Positions 44,951 to 58,600 of a stretch of 64,000 nucleotides of DNA are shown in pieces. Position 1 is the stretch's first letter; each line of letters opens with the position of its first letter. A program made the position numbers and the translations under genes. The stretch is from Dimorphilus gyrociliatus (taxonomy: Eukaryota; Annelida; Polychaeta; Dinophilidae): contig CAJFCJ010000006.1 of NCBI GenBank assembly GCA_904063045.1, forward strand, positions 3,364,408 through 3,428,407. Reading direction: 5' to 3'. Below the pieces are notes generated by a model that had not been told where the DNA came from, did not search any database, and saw nothing but the letters and a program-made list of their open reading frames with translations.

Positions 44951-46537
44951 TTATTCTTCATCACTGTCCGATGGTAGAGCAATGCCAAAGGATGACACCT
45001 CTTCCGGTCTCACATCGACCAACCTGTTTGATTCAAGGTACTTTTCGTAGTTTCTTGTTAAGAAATTTCCGAGATCAGTTAATAATAAATAAAATCCTTC
45101 TCTTTTTGAGTTAACTTCACCAATTAATGAAAAAGTCCTATTGATATAGAATAAAAGTCTGACAAGGTGAGGAGCACCAAATATATCAGTTAGGGGTATT
45201 CCTGGATTTTCTTTTAAAAGTCTGGCGTACTGGGGCCTTTCAACAACGGTTAACAATTCTTTCCCCAGAATAACATTAAAAAGACATTGGCATATAGAAA
45301 CCTGTTTCCTTAATCCATTTTGCAACCTTTCATTTTTGGTATATAATTCAGATTGAGTTAAATAGTCTGTAAATATTTCGCTAATGGTGTGCGATAAAGG
45401 AAAGTTAAACACCTGTAAATGATTTAAAATATTAATTGTTTTACTTCTTTATTTTCGTTACATAACTAAACGCAATTCTCACTTTATGATCTTTCCTAAT
45501 TTCACGATAAGTCGACGTAGTATAATTGAAAAGTTGATCGGGAATATTTATAGGATATAATCTCATGGCTTTGGCTTTAATAGCCTGTGGAAGAAAATAT
45601 AAATTAGTTAATTACTTGTTTTACTTGGTAAGTATTCTAATATCAACAGGATTCTCAGATAATCTCCCCGTCTCTGCTTCTTTCCTTCTCTCCGTCTAAA
45701 TTTTAAAATACAAAACTCAATAATTGAATTATTATAACAGATTTTTTTAACAGAACATACCCAACGTTTTAAAGCTTCCTTATAATAAGAATTCGACTCT
45801 TCAACCTCCATTTCTTTTTCGGAGTGAGGATTTACGTCCATTTTCCTTTCTGGGGCATTCACTATTGGTGTATGTTCTTTAGTGTGTGGCTGGCTTTTAG
45901 CTGATGGTAGTGACTCGGTTGATTCCTTTTTTTCAGATTTTTTCAAGTGCGGTTTTTGCTCTGTAAGGGGAGAAGTAGACATTTGGCTTGCAGAATAATT
46001 TTTGATTACGCCCTTTTCACCTGGAGCTGTTTTTATAATTTCGAATGATTTGTTTATTTTTTCAGCTTTTTGCCCATTACAACTGTTAGTGTGCAGAGAA
46101 GTACTGAGATTTTCGAATGAGTTTTTTATTGTCTCTCTTTTAATGCCATGTTTTTTTCGCTTTCTTCCTCTTTTTGATTCACCCATAGGATTTCTCTTTT
46201 TTTCGTATTTTTTCTTCTCGATAGATAGTTTGGACGCTCTCTGCTGAACTCGTTTGGCATCAGAATCAATTTTCATACGGTGTGTTTCGTCGTTTATGGG
46301 CATTACATTCTGCTTTTTAACAGTTTCATCCCATTTAGAATTCCATCCATTATAGTGAACCCTGTATGAGTCTCCGATAATTTCGAGTATTTTTGCATCA
46401 TACACAAGACCAGAACTGAGAACGTACACATTTTCTCCTATTTGGAAATCGATTCATTGAAGAAATTAACATTTTACGACAATAAAGAGACTTAAAATAC
46501 CTTCTTTAAATCTATTTCCCCGTTTATCTTCTGCCAT
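44951..46537 (-). CDS. MORF4L1: Chromodomain / MRG-domain protein, MRG15 (MORF4L1)-like
   Basis: Five exons on the minus strand: 46501-46537, 45762-46437, a short charged exon near 45690, about 45485-45589 and 44951-45412. MRG15-type proteins bind H3K36 methylation and link it to NuA4/TIP60 acetylase and Sin3 deacetylase complexes. The chromo barrel is seen as ENVYVLSSGLVYDAKILEI, then YRVHYNGWNSKWDE (human: YFIHYSGWNKNWDE). A long basic and Ser-rich linker follows, then the MRG domain: YPINIPDQLFNY, VVERPQYARLLKENPGIP and DIFGAPHLVRLLF (human: FERPQYAEIL...VYGAPHLLRLFV), with an uninterrupted MRG fold, unlike MSL3. The join after the charged exon needs a weak donor (GTTGAT) to keep frame; other small-exon solutions are possible. 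The linker is longer than in vertebrates. Confidence 0.78.
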
Positions 46538-47311
46538 TTACAAAAGGATAATGAGAAATAAACTATTATAGGCGAGAAATCTGCTTAATAGTAAAAATTT
46601 GAGGATCTTAAATGTAAACTTATCAACCGGTCAACCGGATATCCGGAAATGAGGTAGCGACATCTACATTTCAAAGTATTTTTGTTGAAAAAGTAAACAA
46701 GATTAAATAATCTAGCCTTAAGCTTTCATATTTTAATTCAACTTGTACACAGACTAATCTAAAGAAAAGATAAAATAGTAAAAATTATTCGAAAGGGAAA
46801 TTCTAAACTAAGTATAACGGTAAACTTATAAAAAACCAACCATTTTCAACTCACCGCCTAAAAGCTAATCTTTTAAATGAAAAAAACTATTTTATTTATT
46901 TATAAAATATAAAACAATATAAGCAAAAATCTTATGAATAACATTCAAAATAAACATGTTTAATAATATCAAAAAGAATAAAAATTATAATAAAATAAAG
47001 TTCTCAAAAGGCTAATAACGTAGATTTGACTTGTTATTTGTTATTCAAAATGATTGTAATTCAATGACTAAGATTGAAAAAAAAAAGAAAATTACTACTA
47101 GGATTACAAAAATCCTTCCCTAAATAAAAAGGAAATGCGCAAAAAACAACGTAAACAATAAAATAAATATTTTGAAAGAAAACTTGTTAGAAAAGACGAA
47201 TATTATTGCTTTATTGACATTTTAAATGGGTTAAAATAAGGTCTAATTACAGAAAATATGAATATATTAATATTTATCTGCTTTGTTGTTTTTTTCATCC
47301 TTTTTTATTTG
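46538..47311. other. Gap between MRG gene start and small unknown gene
   Basis: AT-rich, no supported gene. The CTCF-like variant lies at 46657-46665, and a compact inverted string CCGGTCAACCGGATATCCGG at 46628-46647 sits just upstream of the MRG gene. Confidence 0.4.
46657..46665 (-). promoter_or_regulatory. CTCF-like variant motif AGATGTCGC
   Basis: Minus-strand GTAGATGTCGCTACC, itself nearly palindromic, 120 bp upstream of the MRG-domain gene ATG. Confidence 0.3.
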
Positions 47312-47804
47312 TTAATAGCAAGCTTTCAATTCGTTTCGGTGTAGGCTTTCTATATGATAAATCCTTGAGAGTAACTCTTGCTGTTGATGATCGTGCTTGA
47401 GTTGTTCCACATCCCATGATTCGTTTAGCATAATATCTAATGAACTTTGAGGACGGCTATAGATTCTTTTTGTTCGATTATATCTTATATGTGGCCTAAG
47501 AAGATGTAATAGAATATATTAGTTTATAAGAAAGACGGTTAAAGGAATGTTAAATGGTAAATATTTGTATTCTAATATAAATTTAATAAAAGAAAATTAA
47601 AGATTTATTAGTTCTTTACCTATTTCTGGGAGAAAGTTCGTATTCTCGGAGGAAGACGTTGGTAAAAGATCGAGGTAAATTCATTCGATTATCTTTCGTT
47701 GAAGGTGATCTAATTTTATCATTTATAGAACATTCTTTAAATCGAATATGACTCCTATTCTCTCCATACAGTTCCAAGTTAATTACAGAACGACTAGCCG
47801 ACAT
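47312..47804 (-). CDS. Small unrecognised protein, two exons
   Basis: Exon 1 (about 47618-47804) and exon 2 (47312-47495) join in matching phase at an AG|G codon, giving about 122 residues. It is basic and Arg/Ser/Asn-rich, with a C-terminal helix-prone segment (WDVEQLKHDHQQQELLSRIY). No signal peptide, membrane span or known motif. The consistent splice phase and clean stop in the second exon favour a real gene. Function unknown. Confidence 0.5.
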
Positions 47805-49147
47805 TACTTCTCCTTAAGAAATTCCTCCGGAAAATAAACACTACAACTGTAAGTACTGAAATATGAGCGACAATAAACGCTATTGAATGATAGGATTAAA
47901 CGATTTTGTTGTTCTCTCTCCCCTTTACCGTGCTTATATAGTCATTTTGATTGAATAGAAAAACTTAACATAGGCCAATATTTAATATTTAATATTTATT
48001 TTTTTTTAATCCGAAAAATACTCATAATGCCAATAAAATAATGAAATAAGCAGAACATCATTAAGTCGTAAATATACTTGAAATAAAATGTTTTAACCAG
48101 TTAACAAGTTGGTGAAAAGTTCTACTCTTTAATTCTTTATTGCATAATACTTATTAAAGCAAAATTAAAAAGGAAAGGAAAGGGAAGATAAACAATGAAC
48201 GGAAAAGAGAAAAACAAAGAAAATTGAATTATAAAAAAGTTCTATTTACTTTTTTATTAATAATTCTTTTGTACGTTATTTTTTATTATTATTTGTATAA
48301 TAATTATATTATCTATCTATCTATCTTGTATGTTTCATTGCGTTGTTAATAAAACTCTCTTATACCGTATCTACATTCATTTTAGAGAATGATAATAAAC
48401 AGGAGTAACAAATGCCATCTTGCGCATATATAATAAATATCAAATATATTGTAATTAAGTTAATATTTCTATTCTTTCAATACATATTTGCCTAACATGC
48501 CTTTTTTTTTATTATAAATAATCAATTAAAAGTAATATTTCCAAATCAAAATTGCTTCTAGTGTCTACCATAATAAAATAATACAAGTTGAATTCCCTTA
48601 TATATTCGATAATAATTCAATTTTATATTCAATAAACTTGTGTAGTTTATTACGTTACCTTTCTAGAAAAAGTAATTATTCGAAACGGGCAATGAAACAA
48701 CGTATTGTTATTTTATCTTCCTTCTTTTCGTTATATTCATTTATAATATTTCTCTAAAGTAGTACTTTAACGAGCTCTAACAGAAAGTAATGGTTATTAG
48801 TATTTTATAAATGGCAAAAAATCTTCTTAAATCCCCTTCTCATCCGCTTTATTTGCAATACTAGTATTATCATTATTGGTAGTGGTAGCTTAATCTAGGA
48901 AGGTTGTTACAGAAGATATCAAATATTTGTATTTATTGAATTATTAATAAAAAATATTCAAGAATCTAATATCCACCTACAAAACAAATAGAACAACATT
49001 TTTGGCGTTTCTTAGATAAAGCATTACAGATTTGTAAAGATTTTAGGTAAATATTCATTAATCAAATGAATTTTCAATTAATTTAATTCAACTTTATTCT
49101 CTAACTATTCCAGTTATTTTGTGTCTTGAGTATTTATTATATCTGTC
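47805..49147. other. 1.3 kb AT-rich gap
   Basis: No supported gene. A TATC microsatellite lies at about 48310-48325 (ATCTATCTATCTATCT). The right end is probably the OATP 3' UTR. Confidence 0.4.
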
Positions 49148-51939
49148 TTAATTAGATGCTTTGGCTTCTTCTCTACTTTTCTTCTTTTTTTTATAGCGTA
49201 GTAGTAATAAAAGACCAACAAAAAAAATACCGGATACTGACTGTAAACCACCAGCTAATAAGTTAGAGATTGTCACTATTTTACCAGTATTGTATGATAT
49301 ACATAAGTCATTGTCACGACAATCTAGATACTTCTGATTGCAATTTGAAATAATGATTTCTCTATAAGATGCCTGACCGGGAATGGAGCCCAGAATTGTT
49401 GCTGCAAATACTACACAAGAAAAGGATAAGGACTTTTGTTTCCTCTCTACAGTTCTATATTTAAAAAAAACAGATATTGGTCAAGGGTTTTTATATGAGA
49501 AATAATGAATAACCTTAGAATAAGGCTCAAAACCGGTATGTAACCAGATCCGCAAGCCATAGCCAAAATAAAGGCAACGAAAAGAAAGCCTCCGACATTC
49601 TTACACTCCTTAGAGCATTTATCAGCTTCCAAAATCTTGTCAGAAATGCTCGAGGAACAATTTGCATAATTCTAAGAAAGAGAAAAAATGAGTATAATAA
49701 AGATCTTTACTGTTTATATGTGCATTGGATATTCTATATTACAGTTAGGCACACTTACGCCATCATTCGTTATTTCTTTACATCCTGCATGACAAGCTGA
49801 AAAGTATGTTCCATTTGACGTACATATTCTTTCGAATTCAACTTCTTCGCAGTAACACGGAATACTTTTTTTGAATTACCATATTAATTAATAAATGAAT
49901 AGAATTTCAAGTTAAATTTCATTACCCTCTATCCGCGTAGAATTTAACTTCTGGAGAATTACATCTAAAAGCCAATAACACTATTGCTATACAGGTTATC
50001 GTCAAAGATATAGAGATTATATAAATTGTAAATCTTCTTGCAGTTTTAAGATATTTTGTAGTTAGAAATAATCCAAAGATTATTCCAAGTCCAGTTCCAA
50101 CACCAAAAACAAGACCTATTGAAATCATTTACACAATACTATATAGTTAAAATTAAAACTTTAATAAATAATCAAACCTGATAGCAGAAATGCTAGTCTA
50201 ATTTCCATCATAAAAACAGCAATTAAATAATGAGGTAAATTACTAAAATAGGCCAAATGAGTAAAGGCAGATATTATTGTTCCAACAATAATTAATATCC
50301 AATAAGGGTTTTTCAATAATTTTAATAAATAATCAAATATATCTGTTTTAATATTTAATTTGAGCTTAAACGTTTGAAATGTTTTAAAGAAAACTCTCTT
50401 TTTTTTGGTGTCTTACCCCTTAATTTATATTTTTTGAATCTCCTCCTTCGTTTCGTTTTCTTAGGTTCAGCTTTTTTTATTTTATCGTTCTTATCATCGG
50501 TTTCTTCTTTATTACTTTCATCTACTTCCTCGATTGTTATTGGAATTGTGTTGTCTGTTATGTTATTACTCTCTAACTCCTGACGTGAGGACTCAAGAGC
50601 AAATCCTTCATTTACATATCCGTTGTATTGCACTTTGCTTATTGACTCGGTTTGGTCAATTTGAGATTCAATATGAGTTTCATTAACTTTTTTTTTATTA
50701 TACAGACTAGTTTCTTCTGTTTTTGCAGGTTCTTCTTCATCTTTTTCAGATGCGTCCTCTTCTGCTAGTTCAACCTTAGTCCTATCTCTCTCAAGGGTTT
50801 CGAACGCATTTCTTTCAAAAATATTACCATTTTCAACATTTATAACAATAACAGTTGCTTCATCTTTATTGGAAGAGGATTGAATTGTTTCTGGTTGCGA
50901 ATTTTCAGTTTTAGTCTCAGACGTTGTCTCAACTTCCTTTTCCTCAACATTGGATTCTTCTTTGTCAGGTCTTTTCAAAGTTGTATTCTTCTTAGTACCT
51001 CTGGCATTTGCTTTAGACTTTGGCTTCCTTTTTGCGGTCGTTGTCTTTTGTGGTACACGCCTATACCCAGACCAAATCCATGCTCTCTTTATTATAAATC
51101 TAGGATAACAAAAAATAGGAATGGCAGTGAAAAATAAGAGCCCTGTAATAATAGCAAAACCAAGCCACCAAGCACCTATCCAATCAAGTCCACTTTTAAG
51201 ATTTTCATTTATCTCACCAAAACCAAAGCCCAGTAAAGCACCAATAGATTGACCAAAAAATTTCATACTTATTAATATTCCTGAAGCAAAAGTAGACATT
51301 ACAGGATTTTTATGATTTCATATTTGATATTCAACCTATAAACAGAATATATGTATATAGTATAATACCTATAAAATGTGTCGATTTAGTTAAATTATCA
51401 CAGTTGTCATCTATATACATTAAACCAAGAATTGTCCAAAGAGTTTGTCCGCATCCTATCAAAAATTGTCCAAGACTGAGTAATGATACGAAACGACTGC
51501 CTCGTTCAAACTTTTTTACAATATCACATTGCGAATAATATTTTCTAGTCCCAGTACAAATCGCAGCATCCCCGTGCAAAGCTGTCATATTTGATGGATC
51601 AAAGTTATCATATTGAACTTGTGGAACGAAACAAAGTAGCCCAACAATAGTAATGCAAACTCCTATTCCAATAACTTTTGGCCGGTGCAAATTATTACCA
51701 TAGTACCCTGCAAAAATCACACAACATGCCAGGCCAACGTCAGATAGACCATTCAAGAAAAATGAATAACGATCATCGAAGGCGAACCTCCTTTGCAGAT
51801 CAATAACCGCCCGTTTCGTATAAGACTCAATAAATCCAGTTGAGAAGAATAACAAACTCATCAAAATCAGGAAGCTTTGTATATTCGTCCATTTACTAGT
51901 TGAGCTTTTTTTAGAGGGCTGCACTTTACTTGGTTCCAT
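49148..51939 (-). CDS. Organic anion transporting polypeptide (SLCO/OATP) with an enlarged cytoplasmic loop
   Basis: Seven exons on the minus strand: 51369-51939, 50417-51280, 50178-50342, about 49923-50113, a Kazal-bearing exon near 49757-49860, about 49455-49673 and 49148-49445. OATPs are 12-span uptake carriers for organic anions, steroids and drugs. Seen: FFSTGFIESYTKRAVIDLQRRF, quoted in part as FIESYTKRAVIDLQRRF; GQFLIGCGQT...YIDDNC; the splice-joined STHFIGILISMKFFGQSIG; IVGTIISAFTHLAYFSNLP; VFGVGTGLGIIFG; the Kazal-like Cys-rich loop PCYCEEVEFERICTSNG; and ADKCSKECKN. The loop after TM6 (nt 50417-51070) is about 215 residues of acidic then Lys/Arg-rich sequence, several times the usual length. 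The reading at 50355-50416 is intron, spliced out by a 74 bp GTAAG...CAG intron that restores frame. Confidence 0.85.
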
Positions 51940-53175
51940 TTTCCTTCGAAACGGTTGAACGATTTACCAAGAGGGCCTCCCTTATTACGCCATCTAGCGG
52001 CATAGACAATAAAATTTGCGTTAACGTCATTCCCAAAAAAAAAACTATTTTTGCATGTAAATATACTAAAGAATTTGAAATATTCATAAAAAAAATGTAT
52101 GCAAATACGAACAAAAACGTCATTAAACAATTCATAAGGAAAATGTTATTATTATTTAAAAACTCATTATCAAGGTGGAAAATATTGTTAATGTTTGTAA
52201 TGAGGTGGCAAGAATCGGATAGGCCTACAAATCTATTCGTGCTTCCTAGAATAAAGGAACTCGTTCTATTTTCAATATAGAAGTAAACGTTAGCGGCCTA
52301 AAAGTATTGGATCTTCTTCGATTATTTTAATGAAAGTTGTCAGCTGCAAAAGGAGAGCATTAACGCGCAGGCGCGTAAATATCTTCTTTTGTTCTTGATA
52401 TTGTTTAAAAATAATGTATCTTTTCTTTTCATCTAACGAATATTCACATTATCTTATCTCTTTCAATTTATAACAAATATTTAAATTATATACCTCATTG
52501 TATGCATGTTAACTTTACCTTGACCACTGATTCGAAATAATAACAAATGTTATCGATTAATAGACAATTCTTACGTGGAATTTAGAGGATTTGTGTATTG
52601 ACATATTTTCAATAAAAATCTATAAGTTCTAGTTGATTAGATATTATAAGTTTATCGGTAGACTTATACGTTAGTACGCTCCTACTTTTGGGTCTGCGAT
52701 AAGAGGGAGGAAATACCATCGTTTAATCTTTTAGAGGTGTACATTTTCATTACGAGTGAAAGGAAAATGAAACGATTTAAAGGGGCGTACGAAGAACTTT
52801 GTTATAAAGGAACCTTTGAACATTGATAAATATAGACTAGACTGATAGTCTTAAAAAAACGAGTATTATTAGAAACGTTATAAAATACTAAATTACGTAA
52901 ATGTGGAAGGAAAAGGTTAAATGTTCTATATTTATTCTATTTTCGTTGTTTAATTGCTCCTAATATAATATGTAAGAAAGACACATCTATGTTAATTTTT
53001 GACACTATTTTCAATTTTTATTTCCATATTCTCATCTGGTTGAACAATTCAAAAAAACGTGCACTATAACGCTAAAGGCGTAAAGAATAATAATAAGTTA
53101 AAATAGTTCTTCTAATCGCCTTCTTTTTAAATTCGGCTGTTAAAAAACTGTAGACACTTGATTGATAAATTAAAT
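51940..53175. other. Gap between OATP start and IDH2 3' end
   Basis: 1.2 kb, AT-rich. A near-match to the CTCF-like motif (CTAGATGGCGT on the minus strand, 51987-51997) is 50 bp upstream of the OATP ATG. No gene supported; the right part is IDH2 3' UTR. Confidence 0.4.
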
Positions 53176-54935
53176 CTAATTTTGTTGAGATAGAGTCTCT
53201 TTAATTGCTTCAAGAAAATCCAAAGTGTACAAGTACTGATCCGGTTTAACGCTGTAATAATAGAGAAAGATTATTAGTTTATTTACTTGCTAAACAATGA
53301 AATATTTTCTTTTACTTACTTTTTAATTCCATAAATGCACCCAGCAAGATCCTTCGTCATTTTTCCACTGTCGATTGTATCGACACATGCTTTTTCTAAT
53401 GCCTGACAGAATCTGGCTAATTCGGGATTACTATCCAAATTTGCTCTGTGCTCCAAGCCTCTTGTCCAAGCAAAAATAGAGGCAACAGGATTAGTACTAG
53501 TCGGATTACCTTTTTGGTGTTCTCTATAATGTCTGGTTACAGTTCCATGAGCAGCTTCGCTCTCAATGGTCTTACCATCCGGGCACATGAGAACAGAGGT
53601 CATCAGACCAAGACTTCCATATCCTTGGGCAACGATATCACTTTGGACATCGCCATCGTAGTTTTTGCAAGCCCAAACGAATTCACCTTGAGATTTCAAA
53701 GCTTGAGCTACCATATCATCAATCAATCGATGTTCATACCAGATTCCTGCGGAATTGAAATCGTTTTCGTATTGTTTTTCAAAGATTTCTTGAAATATGT
53801 CTTTGAAACGGCCATCGTAGCGTTTAAGTATAGTGTTTTTAGTTGAAAGGTAGAGGGGCCATTTTTTCTTCAATGCATACTGAAAACAGGAGTTGGCGAA
53901 TCCTCTAATAGATTCGTCAGTGTTGTACATTCCCATACCAACACCACCTCCATCTCTGAAGTTGAATACTTCGTATCTCTCCTCTTTGCCTCCAGATGAC
54001 GGAGTAAAGACAAGTTCAAACTTTCCAGGTTGTGTAATAACTAAGTCTGTTGCCTTATATTGATCTCCAAATGCGTGACGCCCAATTGTAATTGCCGAAG
54101 TCCATCCAGGCACAAGTCGAGGTATAGATTTGCAAATAATGGGCTCTCTGAAAACGGTTCCACCAAGAATATTTCGGATGGTACCATTTGGAGAGAGCCA
54201 CATTTTCTTCAATTTAAACTCTTCCACTCTTTGCTCATCCGGGGTAATTGTAGCGCACTTTATACCAACGTTATACTTTTGTATAGCATGAGCAGCATCA
54301 ATAGTGACCTTGAAAATTCAAAAGTTAACAATAAAAGAACTTTGCTCGTACAAAAATAATTCAAAAAAATATTTTTAAATAGCAGTCCCCGCCCTTTTTC
54401 CCTAATGGATTCTATATTTATATATTCACCTGATCATTAGTTTGATCTCTGTATGGTAGACCTAAATCATAATATTTAACGTCTACGTCAAGGTAAGGGA
54501 AAATTAATTGCTCTTTTATTTTCTCCCATATTATTCTTGTCATTTCATCTCCATCTAAATCGACAACGGGATTTTTGACCTTGATTCGTCTCTCCGTTGA
54601 AACTAGAAAACGACCATATATATAAAAAACATATCAATTAAGCAAATAAAAAGTTATATTTCAAAGATTTACTGAATCGATAGCATTCATTTGCACTTGA
54701 ATTTTACAGTTACATTATTTTTTTATCGTAATAAAATTATCTATGTATGTAAATAAACATTTGGTATGTGGCATACGGGGCCGCTCTCCGGTAAGAAAAG
54801 GGAAAAGAATTTGGAGTATTTCTACTTACATTGACTCTTTTGCAAACTATTGCAGCCGATTGAGGCATAAACATGAGCATTCTTAGGTGCCGATCTAGCT
54901 AAACGAGCTGCAAATTTTCCAATTGAAGACGCCAT
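53176..54935 (-). CDS. IDH2: Isocitrate dehydrogenase [NADP+], mitochondrial
   Basis: Exons on the minus strand: first about 54833-54935, then about 54431-54600, a large one about 53319-54309 and the last about 53176-53253. IDH2 oxidatively decarboxylates isocitrate to 2-oxoglutarate, making NADPH in the matrix. The first exon encodes a basic, Ser/Ala-rich leader ([20 protein letters not shown]) typical of mitochondrial import. Then [14 protein letters not shown], the substrate motif [19 protein letters not shown] with the catalytic Arg, [21 protein letters not shown], the metal ligands in [32 protein letters not shown] for NADP binding, and [19 protein letters not shown]. Length and motifs match the human mitochondrial enzyme. 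It lies head-to-head with NNT. Confidence 0.93.
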
Positions 54936-55689
54936 CCGCCTAGTTCGAAATGCTGTAGAAAGCTTCAAGCGCAAATGGTTGAGATATTTGGCTCATGAAA
55001 TATCTGGGTGTCGGCATTTAAAAAGAAATTTTTCCTCTTAACTAGGATTTTAAATTCGAGAAATAGGCGAAAATTTTTTTTATAGCATGTATTTTAACAT
55101 TTATTTCATTATATTTTAATTATTTATGTGAAAAACTTGAAACATTTATTTTCTATAAGTCGTCCACCCCTATTTTTGTTTGGAAAATACCTTTAATAGA
55201 ATGTTCCGTTGCGAAATTTCTTGGTAACAACAAGAACCAATCACCGAATTTGTTTTTGTCATTATACATGCAAAGCAGATTGGTAGGAGAGACGTGATTG
55301 GATAGAAAACTAGGAACTCCTTCGCGCAAATGGTGGCGAATGGACGTCTTTCAACGATTGCCGGAAGTTTATTGAGTTGTAAGTTTGAAGTTGATCATAT
55401 AATAGCACTGCAGAGGATGCAAATGACTTAGTTTGACAATTAAAAGTATGAGACGCATTCTGAATGTTCTGAACAGAATTCTAACATATGAAAATTATCA
55501 ATGATATTGTCTACGTGAGATCATTTTCACTTAGACCAGTCTGTGTCTAAAGATACGTGTTGGTGTATTTGGCGCTGCTTAGTTCAAATTGCATAAATAA
55601 ATTTTATTGTGTTTTTCTCGAAACAGTAATCTTATGATATGAGTTAACTAGATCATTTTTTCGCAGGTTCTCGATAAGAAAAAATTAAA
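54936..55689. promoter_or_regulatory. Shared divergent promoter region of IDH2 and NNT
   Basis: 754 bp between the two start codons with no other gene in it. AT-rich, with a moderately GC-richer part around 55190-55360 (GTTGCGAAATTTCTTGGTAAC, etc.). Any element controlling both mitochondrial NADPH enzymes should lie here. A bidirectional promoter is inferred from geometry, not shown. Confidence 0.5.
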
Positions 55690-58600
55690 ATGTTTCGATT
55701 ACAAGTAAGCTAAAATTAGCTTAACCTTACAAAAATAACAAAAAACAAATATTATTTAGAGTGCAGCCAGACCATACTGCAAGCTAAGAAGAGGATTTCA
55801 TACAACCATAAGACTAAAATGTAAAGTTGAGAAGGGAACTAGTTTTTCAAACTTAACAATCGGGGTTCCAAAAGAAACGTTCCTCAAAGAACGTCGTGTA
55901 GCTCTTGTCCCTGCCACAGTTGCTACATTAACCAAAAAAGGTTTCAATGTTAGCGTTGAAGAGAATGCTGGTGCTGAAGCCAAATTTTCCAACGACGACT
56001 ACGCCTCAGCCGGTGCCAAAATTACTTCTGCAAAAGAGGCATTTCAAACAGACATAACTCTAAAAGTACGAGCCCCGTTAGCGAATGAGGTTTCGTTATT
56101 TCGCGACAATGGAATACTTTATTCATTTCTCTATCCAGCTCAAAATCAAGAGTTAATATCAGAGCTAGCAAAAAAAAACTTAACAGTATTTGGAATGGAT
56201 TGCGTTCCAAGAATTTCCAGGGCCCAAGTTTTCGATGCATTATCATCCATGGCCAATATTGCAGGGTTAATAATAGCCTTCTTCAAAATAGTAAAATTCA
56301 TTACAATTACTTTTTTCAACTTTTAGTTACAAAGCAGTTATTGAAGCAGCTGGTGAATTTGGTCGATTTTTCACCGGTCAAATAACAGCAGCCGGTAAAG
56401 TTCCTCCAGCCAAAGTCTTAGTTATTGGAGGAGGTGTGGCAGGTTTAGCTGCTATTGGAACAGCAAAAAATATGGGCGCAGTAGTAAGAGCTTTTGACAC
56501 TCGTGAAGCTGTTCGGGAACAGGTGCAGTCAATGGGAGCAGAGTTTTTAGAACTCAATTTCAAAGTAAGAAGTAATAATATAAAATTAATCTCTTTAAAT
56601 AAGTTTCCGTCTCATATAGGAATCAGGTGAGGGCACTGGAGGATACGCAAAGGAAATGTCAAAGGAGTTTATCGAAGCTGAAATGGCTTTGTTTGCTAAG
56701 CAGGCGAAAGAAGTTGATATAATTATTACAACCGCTCTTATTCCTGGTAAACCTGCACCGAAGTTAATTAAAAAGGTTTCTTATACAACATTCACCGAGA
56801 GATAAATATTTCAATTACTATCAATGATATTTTTTATTAAAAGGAAATGATTGAATCGATGAAACCTGGTTCTGTTGTCGTTGATTTAGCAGCAGAAGCC
56901 GGTGGCAACATAGAAACAACTAGACCTGGTGAAACATACACTTATAAGGATGTCGTTCATATTGGCTATACAGATATGCCCTCTCGATTACCATCAACTT
57001 CATCAACCCTATACAGTAATAATATCAGCAAATTATTACTTTCAATGACTGAGAACGACAGATATTTTATTGATATAAAAGATGACGTAGTAAGAGGATC
57101 AATCGTTTTAGATAAGGTAGATGTCTCTCGTCATATAATTTATTGTCTTAAGTCATAAAAGTTTTATTATAATTCAGGGTGAATTGACTTGGCCCCCACC
57201 AGCTATAAAGGATCCGTCACCTCCTCAAGCTGTCAAAGTTCACGTTGAAGCTGAAAAAGAGATTGCACCAATTAATTACTTTAAAAATACTATGAATAGT
57301 GCGCTAATGTACACCGGAGGCTTAAGCACGGCTCTTGGTAAACAATTTTTAATAACTGGGAGTTAAATAGTTTGCTATTAATTTCATGGTTGTAAACAGC
57401 ACTTGGATACGTAGCACCTAACGCAGCTTTTAGCTCTATGATGACAACTTTTGGTCTTTCCGGAATTGTGGGTTATCATACGGTTTGGGGAGTTACACCC
57501 GCTCTCCATTCACCTCTTATGAGTGTAACGAACGCGATTTCGGGAATAACCGCAGTGGGTGGTTTGTGGCTAATGGGCGGTGGTAAGAGATCAGTGACAT
57601 AGAACTAGATTTCCTCCAATGTGTTCAATTTTTTTTATCCAGGCCTCGTACCGTCAACGACCGCTCAGGCAATGGCTGCTAGTGCCGCCTTTATATCCTC
57701 AATAAATATAGGAGGTGGTTTCCTTGTGACCCAAAGGATGTTAGACATGTTCAAGAGACCTACAGATCCTCCAGAATACAACTACTTGTATGCCATCCCA
57801 GGAGCAGTATTTTTAGCCGGCTACGGTGGAACAGTCTACCTAACAGATTTGCCTGATGTTCACCAGATGGCTTACCTAGCTGCATCACTATGTTGTGTAG
57901 GAGCCTTGACAGGCTTAAGCTCCCAAAAAACAGCTCGTTTGGGTAATGCTTTAGGTATAATTGGGGTAACATCCGGTGTTGCCGCAACTTTAGGCATTCT
58001 GAAACCATCTCCTGAGTTATTAACTCAAATGGCCTTAACAATGGGAGTAGGAGGGGCAATTGGTGTAATAATTTCAAAGAGAATGGAAGTAACAGATCTG
58101 CCTCAAATGGTTGCTTTGTTTCATTCTTTGGTTGGGGCAGCAGCAGTTATTACATGCATGGCGAATTTTATGGTAGAATTTCCACATTTAGCTGACAATC
58201 CAGCCTTAAACATGTTGAAGACGGTTATGTTTTTGGGAACTTACATTGGAGGAGTAACATTCACTGGTTCTCTAATCGCTTTTGGAAAGCTTCAAGGATT
58301 GCTTAAATCCGATCCTCTACTCCTTCCCGGTAGACACGCCATGAATGCAGCCCTAATGGCTACTAATATTGGTGCCATGGGTTATTTCTTGGCAAACGAC
58401 ACATTCGGAAGTGGTATGGGCATGCTACTAGCAACTGCCGGTCTATCAAGCGTTATGGGTGTTACTCTCACATCAGCAATCGGCGGAGCTGATATGCCAG
58501 TTGTCATCACTGTCCTTAATTCCTATTCTGGATGGGCTTTGTGTGCCGAAGGTTTTATGTTGAACAATAGTTTGATGACAGTCGTTGGAGCTTTAATTGG

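Noticed and set aside
50355-50416. OATP reading continues to a stop after RGKTPKKREF
   Set aside because: This is intron: a GTAAG donor at 50416 and a CAG acceptor at 50343 restore the frame into the next membrane segment.
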